A stretch of 64,000 nt of DNA. Origin: JB111 sp049856175 (GTDB lineage Bacteria; Actinomycetota; Actinomycetes; Actinomycetales; Actinomycetaceae). Below are positions 44,843 through 53,447 of this stretch, in pieces (the stretch's first letter is position 1; every line of letters starts with the position of its first letter). Below the pieces are notes generated by a model. It did not search any database. It was not told where the DNA came from and saw only the letters and a list, made by a program, of their open reading frames with translations. The translations under genes were made by a program, and so were the position numbers. The stretch is from NCBI RefSeq assembly GCF_049856175.1, contig NZ_JBNDNA010000013.1:1-64000 (forward strand), given 5' to 3'.

Positions 44843-44901
44843 GTCCCGTCCACCCGTCGGCGCCGCGGCCACCCGCCGCCGGCCCGGCGTAGCCTGGTGG
44901 G

Positions 44902-45318
44902 ATGACCAGGGTCCGGCGCACCGATGCCGCACCCGCGACGCACGTCTCGAAGCGCCTGCGGGGCGGCCGCCGCGCCGAGTCCGTCTCCATCACGGCCGCC
45001 GCACCGTCCCTGCACGACGACCTCGGCGGGCGGATGCGCCGCTACTGGCTGCTCATGGGGCTGCGGGTCGCGTTCCTCGCCTCGATGGCCGTCGTGCCGC
45101 GCCAGTGGTGGTGGCTGTGCATCGTCTGCGCGCTCACCGCACCGCTGCTCGCCGTCCTCGTCGCCAACGCCGGCCGGGAGGGTGGCGGCCCGACCCCCGC
45201 CGAGCACGCGGGTCAAGGCCTCGTGCGCCTGGGCGCTCCGGACGACGGCCCGGAGCAGACCGGCGAGCCCCGACGTCGGCCGACCTACCACGTGCGTCCC
45301 GGGGAGTTCCTGCGATGA
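44902..45318 (+). CDS. DUF3099 membrane protein
   Basis: The 138-residue product has a basic N-terminus, the conserved SITAAAPSLHDDLGGRMRRY motif of DUF3099, two hydrophobic segments (about 49-66, 71-90), and a polar tail. ATG at 44902. It overlaps the SURF1 gene by 4 bp (ATGA), a common pairing in Actinobacteria. Function is unknown. Confidence 0.85.
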   Translation: MTRVRRTDAAPATHVSKRLRGGRRAESVSITAAAPSLHDDLGGRMRRYWLLMGLRVAFLASMAVVPRQWWWLCIVCALTAPLLAVLVANAGREGGGPTPAEHAGQGLVRLGAPDDGPEQTGEPRRRPTYHVRPGEFLR

Positions 45319-46238
45319 GCGGAGGCGGGAGGGCCGACGCCCCGGGCGCCGGCCGCTGGGCGTTCCTGCGCACGCCGCGCTGGCTGGGGCTCATGGCGAT
45401 GAGCGTGCTCGCGGCCCTGGCGTGCGTGTGGCTCGGCACCTGGCAGCTCGACCGGCACGAGGAGAAGGTGGACCGGCGCGACGCCGTCGAGCAGGCCGAG
45501 GCCACGCCCGCCGTGGAGGCCGAGGACCTGCTCGGCGACCTCCTGGTCGACGGGTCCGACACGTGGCGGTACGTCACCGTGACCGGCGAGTGGGTCGACG
45601 GCACGACGCTCGGGCTGCGCAACCGGCCCGTGGACGGCACCCCCGCGGTCCACGTCGTCGACCTGCTCGCCACCGAGCTCGACGGGCGCGACGTCGTCGT
45701 GCCGGTCGACCGCGGGTGGGTGCCGTCGGAGATCTCGATGTCGCCGGCGGACCTCCCGCGCCCCGCCGACGGGGAGGTGACGGTGACGCTCCGCCTGCGT
45801 CCGGCGGAGGGGCCGAGCGACCGGGAGCCCGCAGCGGGGTGGCTCTACGCGATCGAGGAGGACGCGCTGCGGACCTCGCTGGATGCGCTGCCCGACCCCC
45901 CGCCGCCGGTCCGGGAGCTCGCGGAGGGGGGCGGCGTCGTCCTCGCCGGGTACGGCGAGCTGCTCGACGCCGACCCGGCGCCGCCCACGGAGCTCCGCGC
46001 GCTCCCCGCGCCGGACGTCTCGCTGCGCAACCACCTCAGCTACGCGTTCCAGTGGTGGATCTTCGCGATCGGCGCGCTCCTCATCGTGCCGCTGCTGGCG
46101 CGCCGCGAGGTGGACGAGGCCGACGAGGAGCTGCTCGCGGGGACGCCCTACGCGCGCGGTGGCGAGCTCTCGTCGCGGCCGGGGAGGAAGGTCTCCGACG
46201 CCGAGGAGGAGGACGCGCTCCTCGACGCCGCGCGATAG
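45315..46238 (+). CDS. SURF1 family protein (cytochrome oxidase assembly)
   Basis: The 307-residue protein has an N-terminal TM segment (about 23-42) with ACVWLGTWQLDRHEEK, the SURF1 opening, then an outside domain with VTGEWVDGTTLGLRNRP and VPVDRGWVP, and a second TM segment near 250-270 preceded by HLSYAFQWWIFAIG, the C-terminal SURF1 signature. It helps insert heme a or assemble subunit I of aa3 oxidase. The oxidase genes are not in this window. The start overlaps the DUF3099 stop. Confidence 0.92.
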   Translation: MSGGGRADAPGAGRWAFLRTPRWLGLMAMSVLAALACVWLGTWQLDRHEEKVDRRDAVEQAEATPAVEAEDLLGDLLVDGSDTWRYVTVTGEWVDGTTLGLRNRPVDGTPAVHVVDLLATELDGRDVVVPVDRGWVPSEISMSPADLPRPADGEVTVTLRLRPAEGPSDREPAAGWLYAIEEDALRTSLDALPDPPPPVRELAEGGGVVLAGYGELLDADPAPPTELRALPAPDVSLRNHLSYAFQWWIFAIGALLIVPLLARREVDEADEELLAGTPYARGGELSSRPGRKVSDAEEEDALLDAAR

Positions 46239-46288
46239 TTCCGGCGCGGGCCCGGCCGGACCGTCGGGCGCCGTGTGTGACCGCGCGC

Positions 46289-47071
46289 CTACGACTCGAC
46301 GGCCTCGGCGTCAGGCACACGTGCCGCGACCTCGCGGTCGAACCGGTCGAGGACGATGTCGACGAGGCGAGGATCGGGCCCGAGGGGCGCGGTGACGACG
46401 TCACCCCCGGCCTCCGCGACGCGGTCGTAGAAGAACCCGGGCGCGAGCAGGTAGGCGAGCACGACCACCCGGCGGCCACCCGACCGGGCGTCCCGCACGG
46501 CGCCCGCCACGCTCGGCGTCGCGATCGCCCCGTAGCCCACGCTCACGGGGCCCGCGTGCCTCCTGCCGACCTCGCGGACGAGCGCGTCGACGTCGCGGGC
46601 CGCCTCGGGTCGGCTCGACCCCGCGGCGGCGACCACGATCGCGTCTCCGGGCCGGGCGCCGGCCTCCGCGATGCGGTCGAGTGCGATCTCGACGAGACGG
46701 GGATCCGGGCCGAGCGCGGGCGCGGCGGCAGCGCGACCGGCCCAGTTCGGCCGCGCACGCACCGCCTCCGACACGTCGACGTTCACGTGGTACCCGCCCG
46801 ACAGGAGCAGGGGGACCACGACCGCGTCCATGGCCGGCACGCGGCCCCGCGCCGGAGACCCGACGGACATGGCGGGGGTGGAGGCCGCGACGGGCGCGAC
46901 GACGTCGCGCACCACGTCCGAGACCTCGGGGCGCTGGACGTCGACGAACGCCTCGCGAACCGCGAGGCCGGGGCGCGCGGATCGCACGCCCGAGAGGATC
47001 GCGCGGATCGCCGCACGGCCGGCCGGGTCGCTCGTGCCGTGCGAACACCCGATGAGAACGGTGGACGTCAT
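46289..47071 (-). CDS. CbiX/SirB-like sirohydrochlorin chelatase
   Basis: The 260-residue protein has two related halves, as in long CbiX/CbiK-like chelatases: IGCSHGTSDPAGRAAI with the metal-binding His, and a second half with VVVAAAGSSRPEA. It inserts Fe2+ into sirohydrochlorin to give siroheme, the cofactor of NirB. It is the last gene of the nirC-nirBD operon and overlaps the HemD-winged-helix gene by 4 bp. In mycobacteria a related gene (Rv0259c) is also next to a HemD-HTH gene. Confidence 0.88.
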   Translation of the reverse strand: MTSTVLIGCSHGTSDPAGRAAIRAILSGVRSARPGLAVREAFVDVQRPEVSDVVRDVVAPVAASTPAMSVGSPARGRVPAMDAVVVPLLLSGGYHVNVDVSEAVRARPNWAGRAAAAPALGPDPRLVEIALDRIAEAGARPGDAIVVAAAGSSRPEAARDVDALVREVGRRHAGPVSVGYGAIATPSVAGAVRDARSGGRRVVVLAYLLAPGFFYDRVAEAGGDVVTAPLGPDPRLVDIVLDRFDREVAARVPDAEAVES

Positions 47072-48183
47072 GCCATCTCCAGGGTGTAGCCACGTTTGAC
47101 GACGGTCGAGATGAGCCCAGGGGCGGCGAGCGCCTCGCGGAGGCGCGCGATCGCGACCTCCGCCGCATGAGCGCTCGTCGCGGCCGGGAGGGCCTCGAGC
47201 AGTGCGGCCCGGTCGACGGTCCGGCCGCCGTGGGCGATGAGCAGCCGGAGCAGCTCCCGCCCGCCGGAGGTCAGGGGCACCAGCTCGCCGGAGAGGACGG
47301 CGCCGCCCGACCGCACCTCGAGCGGACCGGCGATCGTGGCGGCCGCACGGGGCGAGGGCGGGGAGAAGTGGGCGACGAGGCCGCGGATCAGTGCTCCGAG
47401 TCGGCCGCGGTCGGGGATCAAGGGCGTGATGCCGCGGGCCCTCAGCGGACCGGCGGTCACCTCCCCCACGGCGGCCGCCACGAGGTCGCCGCTCGCGTAC
47501 CGGGCCTCGACCGCCTCCCAGGTCGGCAGCCGTTCGGCGGTGGAGAGCCAGGCCTCGGCCCCCGGCGCGGAGGTGAAGACCACGGCGTCGACGTCGCCGC
47601 TCGCCGCGGCGTGCGCGGAGTCCTCCAGGGCTCGCGGGTCGGGCGAGGGGCCCCACCGGTACACGGCCAGCAGGACCACCTCGGCTCCCGCGGCGGCGAG
47701 GGCCGCGTCCAGCCCGTCGGCCCCGGCGCCGTGCAGCTGGACGGCGATCCTCAGGCCCGCCACCCCCTCCCGCGTGAGGACCTCCGTGATCTCGGCCGAG
47801 GTCTCCGACTCGGTGACCCAGTCGGGCGTCAGTCCCGCCGCCTGGATCGCTCCTCGCGCCTTCGGCCCGCGCGCGATCAGCCTCGTGGACGAGAGCACTG
47901 CGGTGAGCCGGCCCGCCAGCCCGTGCGCGTCGGCAGCCTCCAGCCAGGCCCGGAATCCGATGCCGGTCGTGACGACCACGACGTCCGGCGGTCGCGCCAC
48001 GAGCCTTTCCGTGGCGGCGCGGAGCTCGTCGTCGTCCCAGGTGGGGATCATCGACAGGGCGGCGGCGTGGCGCACGTCGGCGCCCCGGCGCCCGAGTGCC
48101 GCCGCGAGGTCGTTCGCCCGGCGGTCCGCGGTCACGACGATCGTGCAGCCGGCGAGCACGGGGCCGAGCTCGGGCCGGCTCAT
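47068..48183 (-). CDS. hemD: HemD-type uroporphyrinogen-III synthase with C-terminal winged helix
   Basis: The 371-residue protein has a HemD fold (about 10-265): GCTIVVTADRRANDLA, TTGIGFRAWLEAA and VVFTSAPGAEAW are its conserved segments. Residues about 275-371 form an OmpR-type winged helix (LTSGGRELLRLLIAHGGRTV then VAIARLREAL and VVKRGYTLEM) with no receiver domain. Rv0260c of M. tuberculosis has the same fusion. It may both cyclise hydroxymethylbilane and regulate transcription, for example of this operon. It overlaps cysG-like and chelatase genes by 4 bp each. Confidence 0.9.
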   Translation of the reverse strand: MSRPELGPVLAGCTIVVTADRRANDLAAALGRRGADVRHAAALSMIPTWDDDELRAATERLVARPPDVVVVTTGIGFRAWLEAADAHGLAGRLTAVLSSTRLIARGPKARGAIQAAGLTPDWVTESETSAEITEVLTREGVAGLRIAVQLHGAGADGLDAALAAAGAEVVLLAVYRWGPSPDPRALEDSAHAAASGDVDAVVFTSAPGAEAWLSTAERLPTWEAVEARYASGDLVAAAVGEVTAGPLRARGITPLIPDRGRLGALIRGLVAHFSPPSPRAAATIAGPLEVRSGGAVLSGELVPLTSGGRELLRLLIAHGGRTVDRAALLEALPAATSAHAAEVAIARLREALAAPGLISTVVKRGYTLEMA

Positions 48184-49415
48184 CCGGCGGCCTCCGACTC
48201 CGCGACGAGCTCGGGTCGCCCGGCTGCCCGCGACTCCTCGAGTGTCGCGACGGCATCGCCGAGGACGATGAGGGCGGGCGAGGTGACGCCCGCCGCCGCA
48301 GCCCGCGCGGCGATGTCCTGAAGGGGCGCCCTGGTGACGCGCTGGTCGACCATCGAGGCGCGTTCCACGACGGCGACCGGGAGCCCCGGGTCCGCCCCCG
48401 CGGTGAGGGCCTGTCCGGCGATCCGGCCGAGTGCCGCAACCCCCATGAGGACGACGACGGTCGCGGTCCTCTCCCTCAGGCACGTGAGCGTCGATGGCTC
48501 CAGGCCGTCGTGCCCTGCGACGACGTGGACGGCCCCGACCACGCCACGGTGCGTGAGGGGAATCCCCGCCAGCGCCGGTCCGCTCCATGCGCTCGACAGC
48601 CCCGGGACCACCTCGACGTCGATGCCCGCGGCCCGGCAGGCCCGAACCTCCTCGCCACCGCGGCCGAACACGAACGGGTCCCCGCCCTTCAGCCGAACGA
48701 CGCTGCGGCCCGCGCGCGCGTGCTCGACGAGCAGCGCGTTGATCTCCTCCTGGGGCACCGCGTGCCGGCCGGGCTCCTTCCCGACGTCGATGACCTCGAC
48801 GTCCGGGGGCAGCTCGTCGATCACGGCGACCGGCCCCAGCCGATCGACGACGACGTCTGCCTCCGCGAGCGCCCGTCGGCCGCGGACGGTCAGGAGGTCG
48901 ACCGCCCCCGGACCCCCACCGACGAGCGTCACCCTCCCGGGCCCGGACCGGCGTCGTCGTTGGTCGACTCCGGACCGGAGCCGGTCGGCGAGGACATCCC
49001 TGACGGCGGCCACCCTCCGCGGATCCGAGCTCCCGTCGCTGACGACGCCCACCACGAGGTCGCCGCTGCGCGCGAGGGCGGGAGTTCGCGCCGTCCCTGC
49101 GGAGGCGTCGTCGGCGACGATGCACCAGACGCGGCGGCGTTCGGCCGAGCGGGCGATCATCCGGTTGACCTCGCTGTCGTCGGTCGCGGCGAGCACGAGC
49201 CACGCCCCGTCGAGGTCCTCCTCGCGTGCGTCCCGGTCGGTCCAACGGCCGGAGACCTCGAGGAGCTCACGCATCTCCGGGACCGTCCACGGCGACACGA
49301 CGTGGACCCGCGCGCCCGCATCCGACCACGCTCGTGCGCGGCGGGCGGCGACGCGACCGCCGCCGACGACGAGCACGTCGCGGCCCCTGAGGTCGATTCC
49401 CAGCAGTGACGTCAC
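48180..49415 (-). CDS. cobA: CysG-like fusion: precorrin-2 dehydrogenase and uroporphyrinogen-III methyltransferase
   Basis: The 411-residue protein has an N-terminal NAD-binding domain (DVLVVGGGRVAARRARAW, about 11-150) that oxidises precorrin-2, and a C-terminal SUMT domain (about 160-400) with VTLVGGGPGAVDLLTVRG, VRLKGGDPFVFGRGGEE and PSTLTCLRERTATVVVLMG. These convert uroporphyrinogen III to sirohydrochlorin. The order of the two parts is that of CysG. GTG at 49415 has GGAGGG upstream and overlaps the nirD stop (GTGA). It supplies siroheme to the adjacent nitrite reductase. Confidence 0.95.
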   Translation of the reverse strand: MTSLLGIDLRGRDVLVVGGGRVAARRARAWSDAGARVHVVSPWTVPEMRELLEVSGRWTDRDAREEDLDGAWLVLAATDDSEVNRMIARSAERRRVWCIVADDASAGTARTPALARSGDLVVGVVSDGSSDPRRVAAVRDVLADRLRSGVDQRRRRSGPGRVTLVGGGPGAVDLLTVRGRRALAEADVVVDRLGPVAVIDELPPDVEVIDVGKEPGRHAVPQEEINALLVEHARAGRSVVRLKGGDPFVFGRGGEEVRACRAAGIDVEVVPGLSSAWSGPALAGIPLTHRGVVGAVHVVAGHDGLEPSTLTCLRERTATVVVLMGVAALGRIAGQALTAGADPGLPVAVVERASMVDQRVTRAPLQDIAARAAAAGVTSPALIVLGDAVATLEESRAAGRPELVAESEAAG

Positions 49416-49771
49416 GTGACCCTCCGTTCGACGGGTTCCCCGACGTGGACGGCGCCGCCGTCGACCCGGATGCTCCACGCGATCAGGTGGGGCGAGGCGC
49501 CCGGGACCGGCAGGGAGCCGAGATCGTCGATGCACTCGCCGGTCTCCAGGTCGAAGACCTGCTTGTACATCGGGGAGGCGACCGTGATGCGGCCGCCGCG
49601 GTTGCCCACGACGCCTCGGGACATGACGTTCGCACCGGAGAAGGGGTCGCGCTGCTGGACCGCGAGCACGGTGTCCCCCGCCAGCCGGAACAGCGCGACC
49701 TGCTCCCCGTCGACCAGCGCGGCGGCCCCGCGCTCGGGCAGCAGGTCGTCCAGGGTGCACACGCGGATCAC
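49412..49771 (-). CDS. nirD: Nitrite reductase (NADH) small subunit NirD
   Basis: The 119-residue protein has a Rieske-like fold but no CxH...CxxH ligands: the first site reads QQRDPFSGANVMSRG. This is normal in NirD, which does not bind a cluster. YKQVFDLETGECID and LIAWSIRV are characteristic. It works with NirB. GTG at 49771 overlaps the nirB stop, and its own stop overlaps cobA by 4 bp. Confidence 0.93.
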   Translation of the reverse strand: MIRVCTLDDLLPERGAAALVDGEQVALFRLAGDTVLAVQQRDPFSGANVMSRGVVGNRGGRITVASPMYKQVFDLETGECIDDLGSLPVPGASPHLIAWSIRVDGGAVHVGEPVERRVT

Positions 49772-52326
49772 AGCGCCGCCCCCTGCCGGTCGTTCGCCGT
49801 CGCGGGCCGGATCTGCCCCCGCTCGGTGACATACGCGAGCGTGGGGTCCGCGACGTCCGGCGCGTTGACGAACGACCCGAACCGGCGCAGCTTCTCGGGG
49901 TCGTCGAGGACCTCCCGCCATTCGTCGGCGTAGTTCTCGACGTGCCGTGCCATGGCGGCGTCCAGGTCGGCCCCGATCCCGAGGGAGTCCTCGAGGACGA
50001 CCGCCCGGATCGCCTCCAGCCCGCCCTCGTGCTCCTCGAGCCAGGCCGCCGTCCGCTGGAGCCGGTCGGCCGTGCGGATGTAGTACATGAGGAATCGGTC
50101 GATCGTGCGGATGAGGGCGGCGTCGTCGAGGTCCTCGGCGAGCAGCTGGGCGTGCCGCGGGGTGAATCCGCCGTTCCCACCGACGTAGACGTTCCAGCCC
50201 TTGTCGGTGGCGATGACTCCGACGTCCTTCCCGCGCGCCTCCGCGCACTCGCGGGCGCATCCCGAGACCCCGAGCTTGATCTTGTGCGGCGAGCGCAGCC
50301 CGCGGTAGCGCAGCTCGAGCTCGACCGCCATGCCCACGGAGTCCTGGACCCCGAAGCGGCACCATGTGGAGCCGACGCAGGACTTCACGGTACGCAGGGA
50401 CTTGCCGTACGCGTGGCCGGACTCCATGCCGTGGTCGACGAGTCGCCGCCAGATGTGGGGCAGCTGCTCGATGCGCGCGCCGAACATGTCGATCCGCTGC
50501 CCGCCGGTGATCTTCGTGTACAGCCCGAAGTCCATCGCCACCTCGCCGATCACGACGAGCTGCTCCGGTGTCACCTCCCCCCCGGGGATGCGGGGAACGA
50601 CCGAGTAGGTGCCGTCCTTCTGCATGTTGGCCAGGACGTGGTCGTTCGTGTCCTGCAGGCCGGCCTGATCGCCGGACAGGATGTGGCCGTTGCCCTGCGA
50701 GGCGAGGATGGAGGCGGCGACGGGCTTGCAGATGTCGCAGCCTCGTGCCCCGGGGGCGCCGAAGCGGGCAAGGATGTCGGAGAACGTGTGCAGGTCCGCC
50801 ACGCGGACGGCGTCGTAGAGCTGGACGCGCGACATCTCGAAGTGCTCGCACAGGGCGCCGGAGACCTCGAGGCCCGCGCGGGCGAGCTCCGCCGACGTGA
50901 TCTTCTTGACGAGCGGCAGGCACGAGCCGCAGCTCGTGCCGGCCCGGGTGCACTCCTTGACGCCGGCCAGGTCCGTGCACCCGTGCTCGGTGACGGCGGA
51001 CCGGATCTCGCCGGCCGTCACGTTGTTGCAGGAGCACACCGCCGCCTCGGCGGGCAGGTCGAGACTCACCGCGCCGCCGCCCTCGGGGGCGAGGAGCTGC
51101 CCGGGGTCCGCCGGCAGCTCCGTGCCGAGCAGCGGCCGCAGCGTGGCGTAGGGGCCGGCGTCCCCGACGAACACGCCGCCGAGCAGGGTGCGGGCGTCGT
51201 CCGAGACGACGAGCTTGGCGTAGGTGCCGGCGACCGGGTTCGCGTGCACGACCTCCATCGCGCGCTCGGTGGTCGCGAACGCGTCCCCGAAGCTCGCCAC
51301 GTCGACGCCCTGGAGCTTGAGCTTGGTGGCCGTGTCCGCGCCGGGATAGGTCGCCCGACCGCCCAGGAGCCGATCCACGACGACCTCGGCCATCGCGTAT
51401 CCCGGCGCCACCAGACCCACGCAGCCGCCGTCGTCGACGTTCGCCACGTCGCCGACGGCCCAGACGTGCGGGTCCGTCGTCCGGCACGTCTCGTCGACGA
51501 CGACGCCGCCCCGCGTGCCGACGTCGAGGCCCGCCGCGCGGGCGAGCCCGTCCCGGGGCCGGTTCCCGGTGGCGAACACGACGACATCGGCGTCGAGCCG
51601 GCCATCGGCGAGCTCGACGTGGCCGACCGCGCCCGTGCGGCGCGATTCGCGCAGGCGTGTCGTTCTCGCGTCGACCCGCACGGCTATTCCCATGCCCTGC
51701 AGGATCCGCTTCAGCGCCTCGCCGCCGCCGAGGTCGATCTGCGCGTTCATGAGATGAGTGCCACTCTGCAGGACCGTCGCCTGGGCGCCGAGGGCGGTGA
51801 GCGCCCCGGCGGCCTCGAGCCCGAGCAGCCCGCCCCCGATGACGGCCCCGCGCACGGGGCGTTGCCAGCCCCGGGCGACCGGGGCCCCGTCCCGCGCGGC
51901 CTCCGTCCACCCCCGAAGCGCCGCCACGTCGTCGAGCCCGCGGTACACGAACACGCCCGGCAGGTCGGCCCCGGGGATCGGGGGGACGGCCGCCGCGGCT
52001 CCGGTGGCGAGGACGAGCTCGTCGTAGGGGTGCACGCGGCCGAGCCGGTCCGTGACCGTTCGCCGTTCCCGGTCGATCTCGACGACCGCGCAGTCGCGCC
52101 TGAGGGTGACGCGCTCGTCCTCCCACAGGTGGTCGTCGCCGAGCTCCAGGTCCCTGGGGTCGCGGCCGGAGAAGTAGCTCGTCAGCTGGACGCGGTCGTA
52201 CGGTCGTCTCGGCTCCTCGGCGAAGACGCTCACCGCCCACCGACCGGCCTCGTCGCGGGAGCGCAGGGCCTCGACGAAGCGGTGGGCGACCATTCCACCG
52301 CCGATGACGACGACGTGGCGGGGCAT
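49768..52326 (-). CDS. nirB: Nitrite reductase (NADH) large subunit NirB
   Basis: The 852-residue protein has FAD and NAD domains (HVVVIGGGMVAHRFVEAL and AVIGGGLLGLEAAG), a BFD-type [2Fe-2S] domain with VCSCNNVTAGEI and CTRAGTSCGSCLPLV, then sulfite/nitrite reductase domains with CVGSTWCRFG and GVSGCARECAEA for siroheme-[4Fe-4S]. It reduces nitrite to ammonia in the cytoplasm. It starts 1 bp after the transporter stop. The length is normal and all ligands are present. Confidence 0.97.
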   Translation of the reverse strand: MPRHVVVIGGGMVAHRFVEALRSRDEAGRWAVSVFAEEPRRPYDRVQLTSYFSGRDPRDLELGDDHLWEDERVTLRRDCAVVEIDRERRTVTDRLGRVHPYDELVLATGAAAAVPPIPGADLPGVFVYRGLDDVAALRGWTEAARDGAPVARGWQRPVRGAVIGGGLLGLEAAGALTALGAQATVLQSGTHLMNAQIDLGGGEALKRILQGMGIAVRVDARTTRLRESRRTGAVGHVELADGRLDADVVVFATGNRPRDGLARAAGLDVGTRGGVVVDETCRTTDPHVWAVGDVANVDDGGCVGLVAPGYAMAEVVVDRLLGGRATYPGADTATKLKLQGVDVASFGDAFATTERAMEVVHANPVAGTYAKLVVSDDARTLLGGVFVGDAGPYATLRPLLGTELPADPGQLLAPEGGGAVSLDLPAEAAVCSCNNVTAGEIRSAVTEHGCTDLAGVKECTRAGTSCGSCLPLVKKITSAELARAGLEVSGALCEHFEMSRVQLYDAVRVADLHTFSDILARFGAPGARGCDICKPVAASILASQGNGHILSGDQAGLQDTNDHVLANMQKDGTYSVVPRIPGGEVTPEQLVVIGEVAMDFGLYTKITGGQRIDMFGARIEQLPHIWRRLVDHGMESGHAYGKSLRTVKSCVGSTWCRFGVQDSVGMAVELELRYRGLRSPHKIKLGVSGCARECAEARGKDVGVIATDKGWNVYVGGNGGFTPRHAQLLAEDLDDAALIRTIDRFLMYYIRTADRLQRTAAWLEEHEGGLEAIRAVVLEDSLGIGADLDAAMARHVENYADEWREVLDDPEKLRRFGSFVNAPDVADPTLAYVTERGQIRPATANDRQGAAL

Positions 52327-52327
52327 A

Positions 52328-53260
52328 TCAGACCTCCTCGGTGACGAGCACCGGCGAGCGGGTCCGCTCGGGCGCCACGGCGGTCGTGCTCATGGGTGCC
52401 CGGGAAGCGGCGGGCGCGGGTGCGGGCAGGACGTCCAGCCCGTCCGTCGGCTCGGTGGCATGGTTCGTCGGCGCCCGCCCGTAGAGCAGGACCAGGGGGG
52501 CGACGGAGAACAGCAGTCCCCCGACGAGGTTCCCGAGCAGGGTGGGGATCTCGTTCCAGACGAGGTAGTCGCTGAGCGTGAAGTCGCCGCCGAGCAGGAG
52601 CCCCGAGGGGAAGAGGAACATGTTGACGATGGAATGCTCGAAGCCCATGAAGAAGAACAGCGCGATCGGCAGCCACATCGCGACGACCTTGCCGAGCAGG
52701 TCCTTCGCCATCATCGCGCCGATGACGCCGGTGGAGACCATCCAGTTGCACATCATCGCGCGGACGAAGAGCGTGAGCATGCCGGCGCCGCCGTGCTCGG
52801 AGTAGCCGACGGTCCGCCCGTGGCCGATGTCGCCGATCGCCTCACCGACCTCGTTCGGCGGCACGGCGAAGCCGTACGTGACGACGATGCCCATGAGGAC
52901 CGCGACCATGAGCGCGCCGATGAGGTTGCCGACGAAGACCAGTCCCCAGTTGCGCAGCACGGCGCGGGCGGTGATGCCGCGTGTCCGGTCCAGCCAGGCG
53001 ATCGGGCCGAGCACGAGCACCCCGGTCAGCAGGTCGTAGCCCAGCAGGTAGAGCAGGACGAATCCGATCGGGAACAGCAGGGCACCGAGCAACGAGCTGC
53101 CGGTCATCACCGTGACGGTGACGGCGAACGCGGCACCCAGGCTGAGGAACGCGCCGCCCATCACGGCTTTGACGACCGTGTCGGACGTCCTCATCCTGAT
53201 CTTCGACTCGCCGGCGTCCGCCAGCGAGACGATCAGTTCAGCAGGTCTTACGTACGACAT
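52328..53260 (-). CDS. nirC: Formate/nitrite transporter (NirC/FocA family)
   Basis: The 310-residue protein has six TM segments of the FNT fold with AMMCNWMVSTGVIGAM and the second-half MGFEHSIVNMFLFPSGLL motif. The context, first in an operon with nirBD and siroheme genes, makes it a nitrite channel. The C-terminal 45 residues are a Pro/Ala/Thr-rich tail. ATG at 53260 has GGAGG six bases upstream; an earlier start at 53335 would place the GlnR-like box inside the gene. Confidence 0.92.
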   Translation of the reverse strand: MSYVRPAELIVSLADAGESKIRMRTSDTVVKAVMGGAFLSLGAAFAVTVTVMTGSSLLGALLFPIGFVLLYLLGYDLLTGVLVLGPIAWLDRTRGITARAVLRNWGLVFVGNLIGALMVAVLMGIVVTYGFAVPPNEVGEAIGDIGHGRTVGYSEHGGAGMLTLFVRAMMCNWMVSTGVIGAMMAKDLLGKVVAMWLPIALFFFMGFEHSIVNMFLFPSGLLLGGDFTLSDYLVWNEIPTLLGNLVGGLLFSVAPLVLLYGRAPTNHATEPTDGLDVLPAPAPAASRAPMSTTAVAPERTRSPVLVTEEV

Positions 53261-53319
53261 CCGAACGCCTCCACAGTCTCCCGGACGGTCCGAGGTGGTC
53301 TGGAGGCTATGGAGGGCAG

Positions 53320-53335
53320 GTTTCGCCCGTGTCAC
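53320..53335 (-). promoter_or_regulatory. Putative GlnR box upstream of nirC-nirBD
   Basis: On the minus strand GTGAC-ACGGGC-GAAAC matches the a-b half of the actinobacterial GlnR consensus (GTNAC-N6-GAAAC) exactly. A further GTAAC lies 21 bp upstream, at the usual distance of the second half, but its partner is poor. The element ends about 60 bp before the nirC start. GlnR controls nirB in Streptomyces, so nitrogen control is likely here. Confidence 0.6.
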
Positions 53336-53447
53336 GGACGATCGACGGCGCGTTACGGAGTGCGCTCAGACCCGACCGCCGTCCGGTGAGGCCGCCGCTC
53401 GGCGCGCGGGCGCCGCGCCCGTTGCGGCGCGCGCGGGCCGTGCCCGC

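Noticed and set aside
49412..49771. Rieske [2Fe-2S] protein
   Set aside because: The fold resembles Rieske, but the Cys-His ligand pairs are absent, as is normal for NirD.
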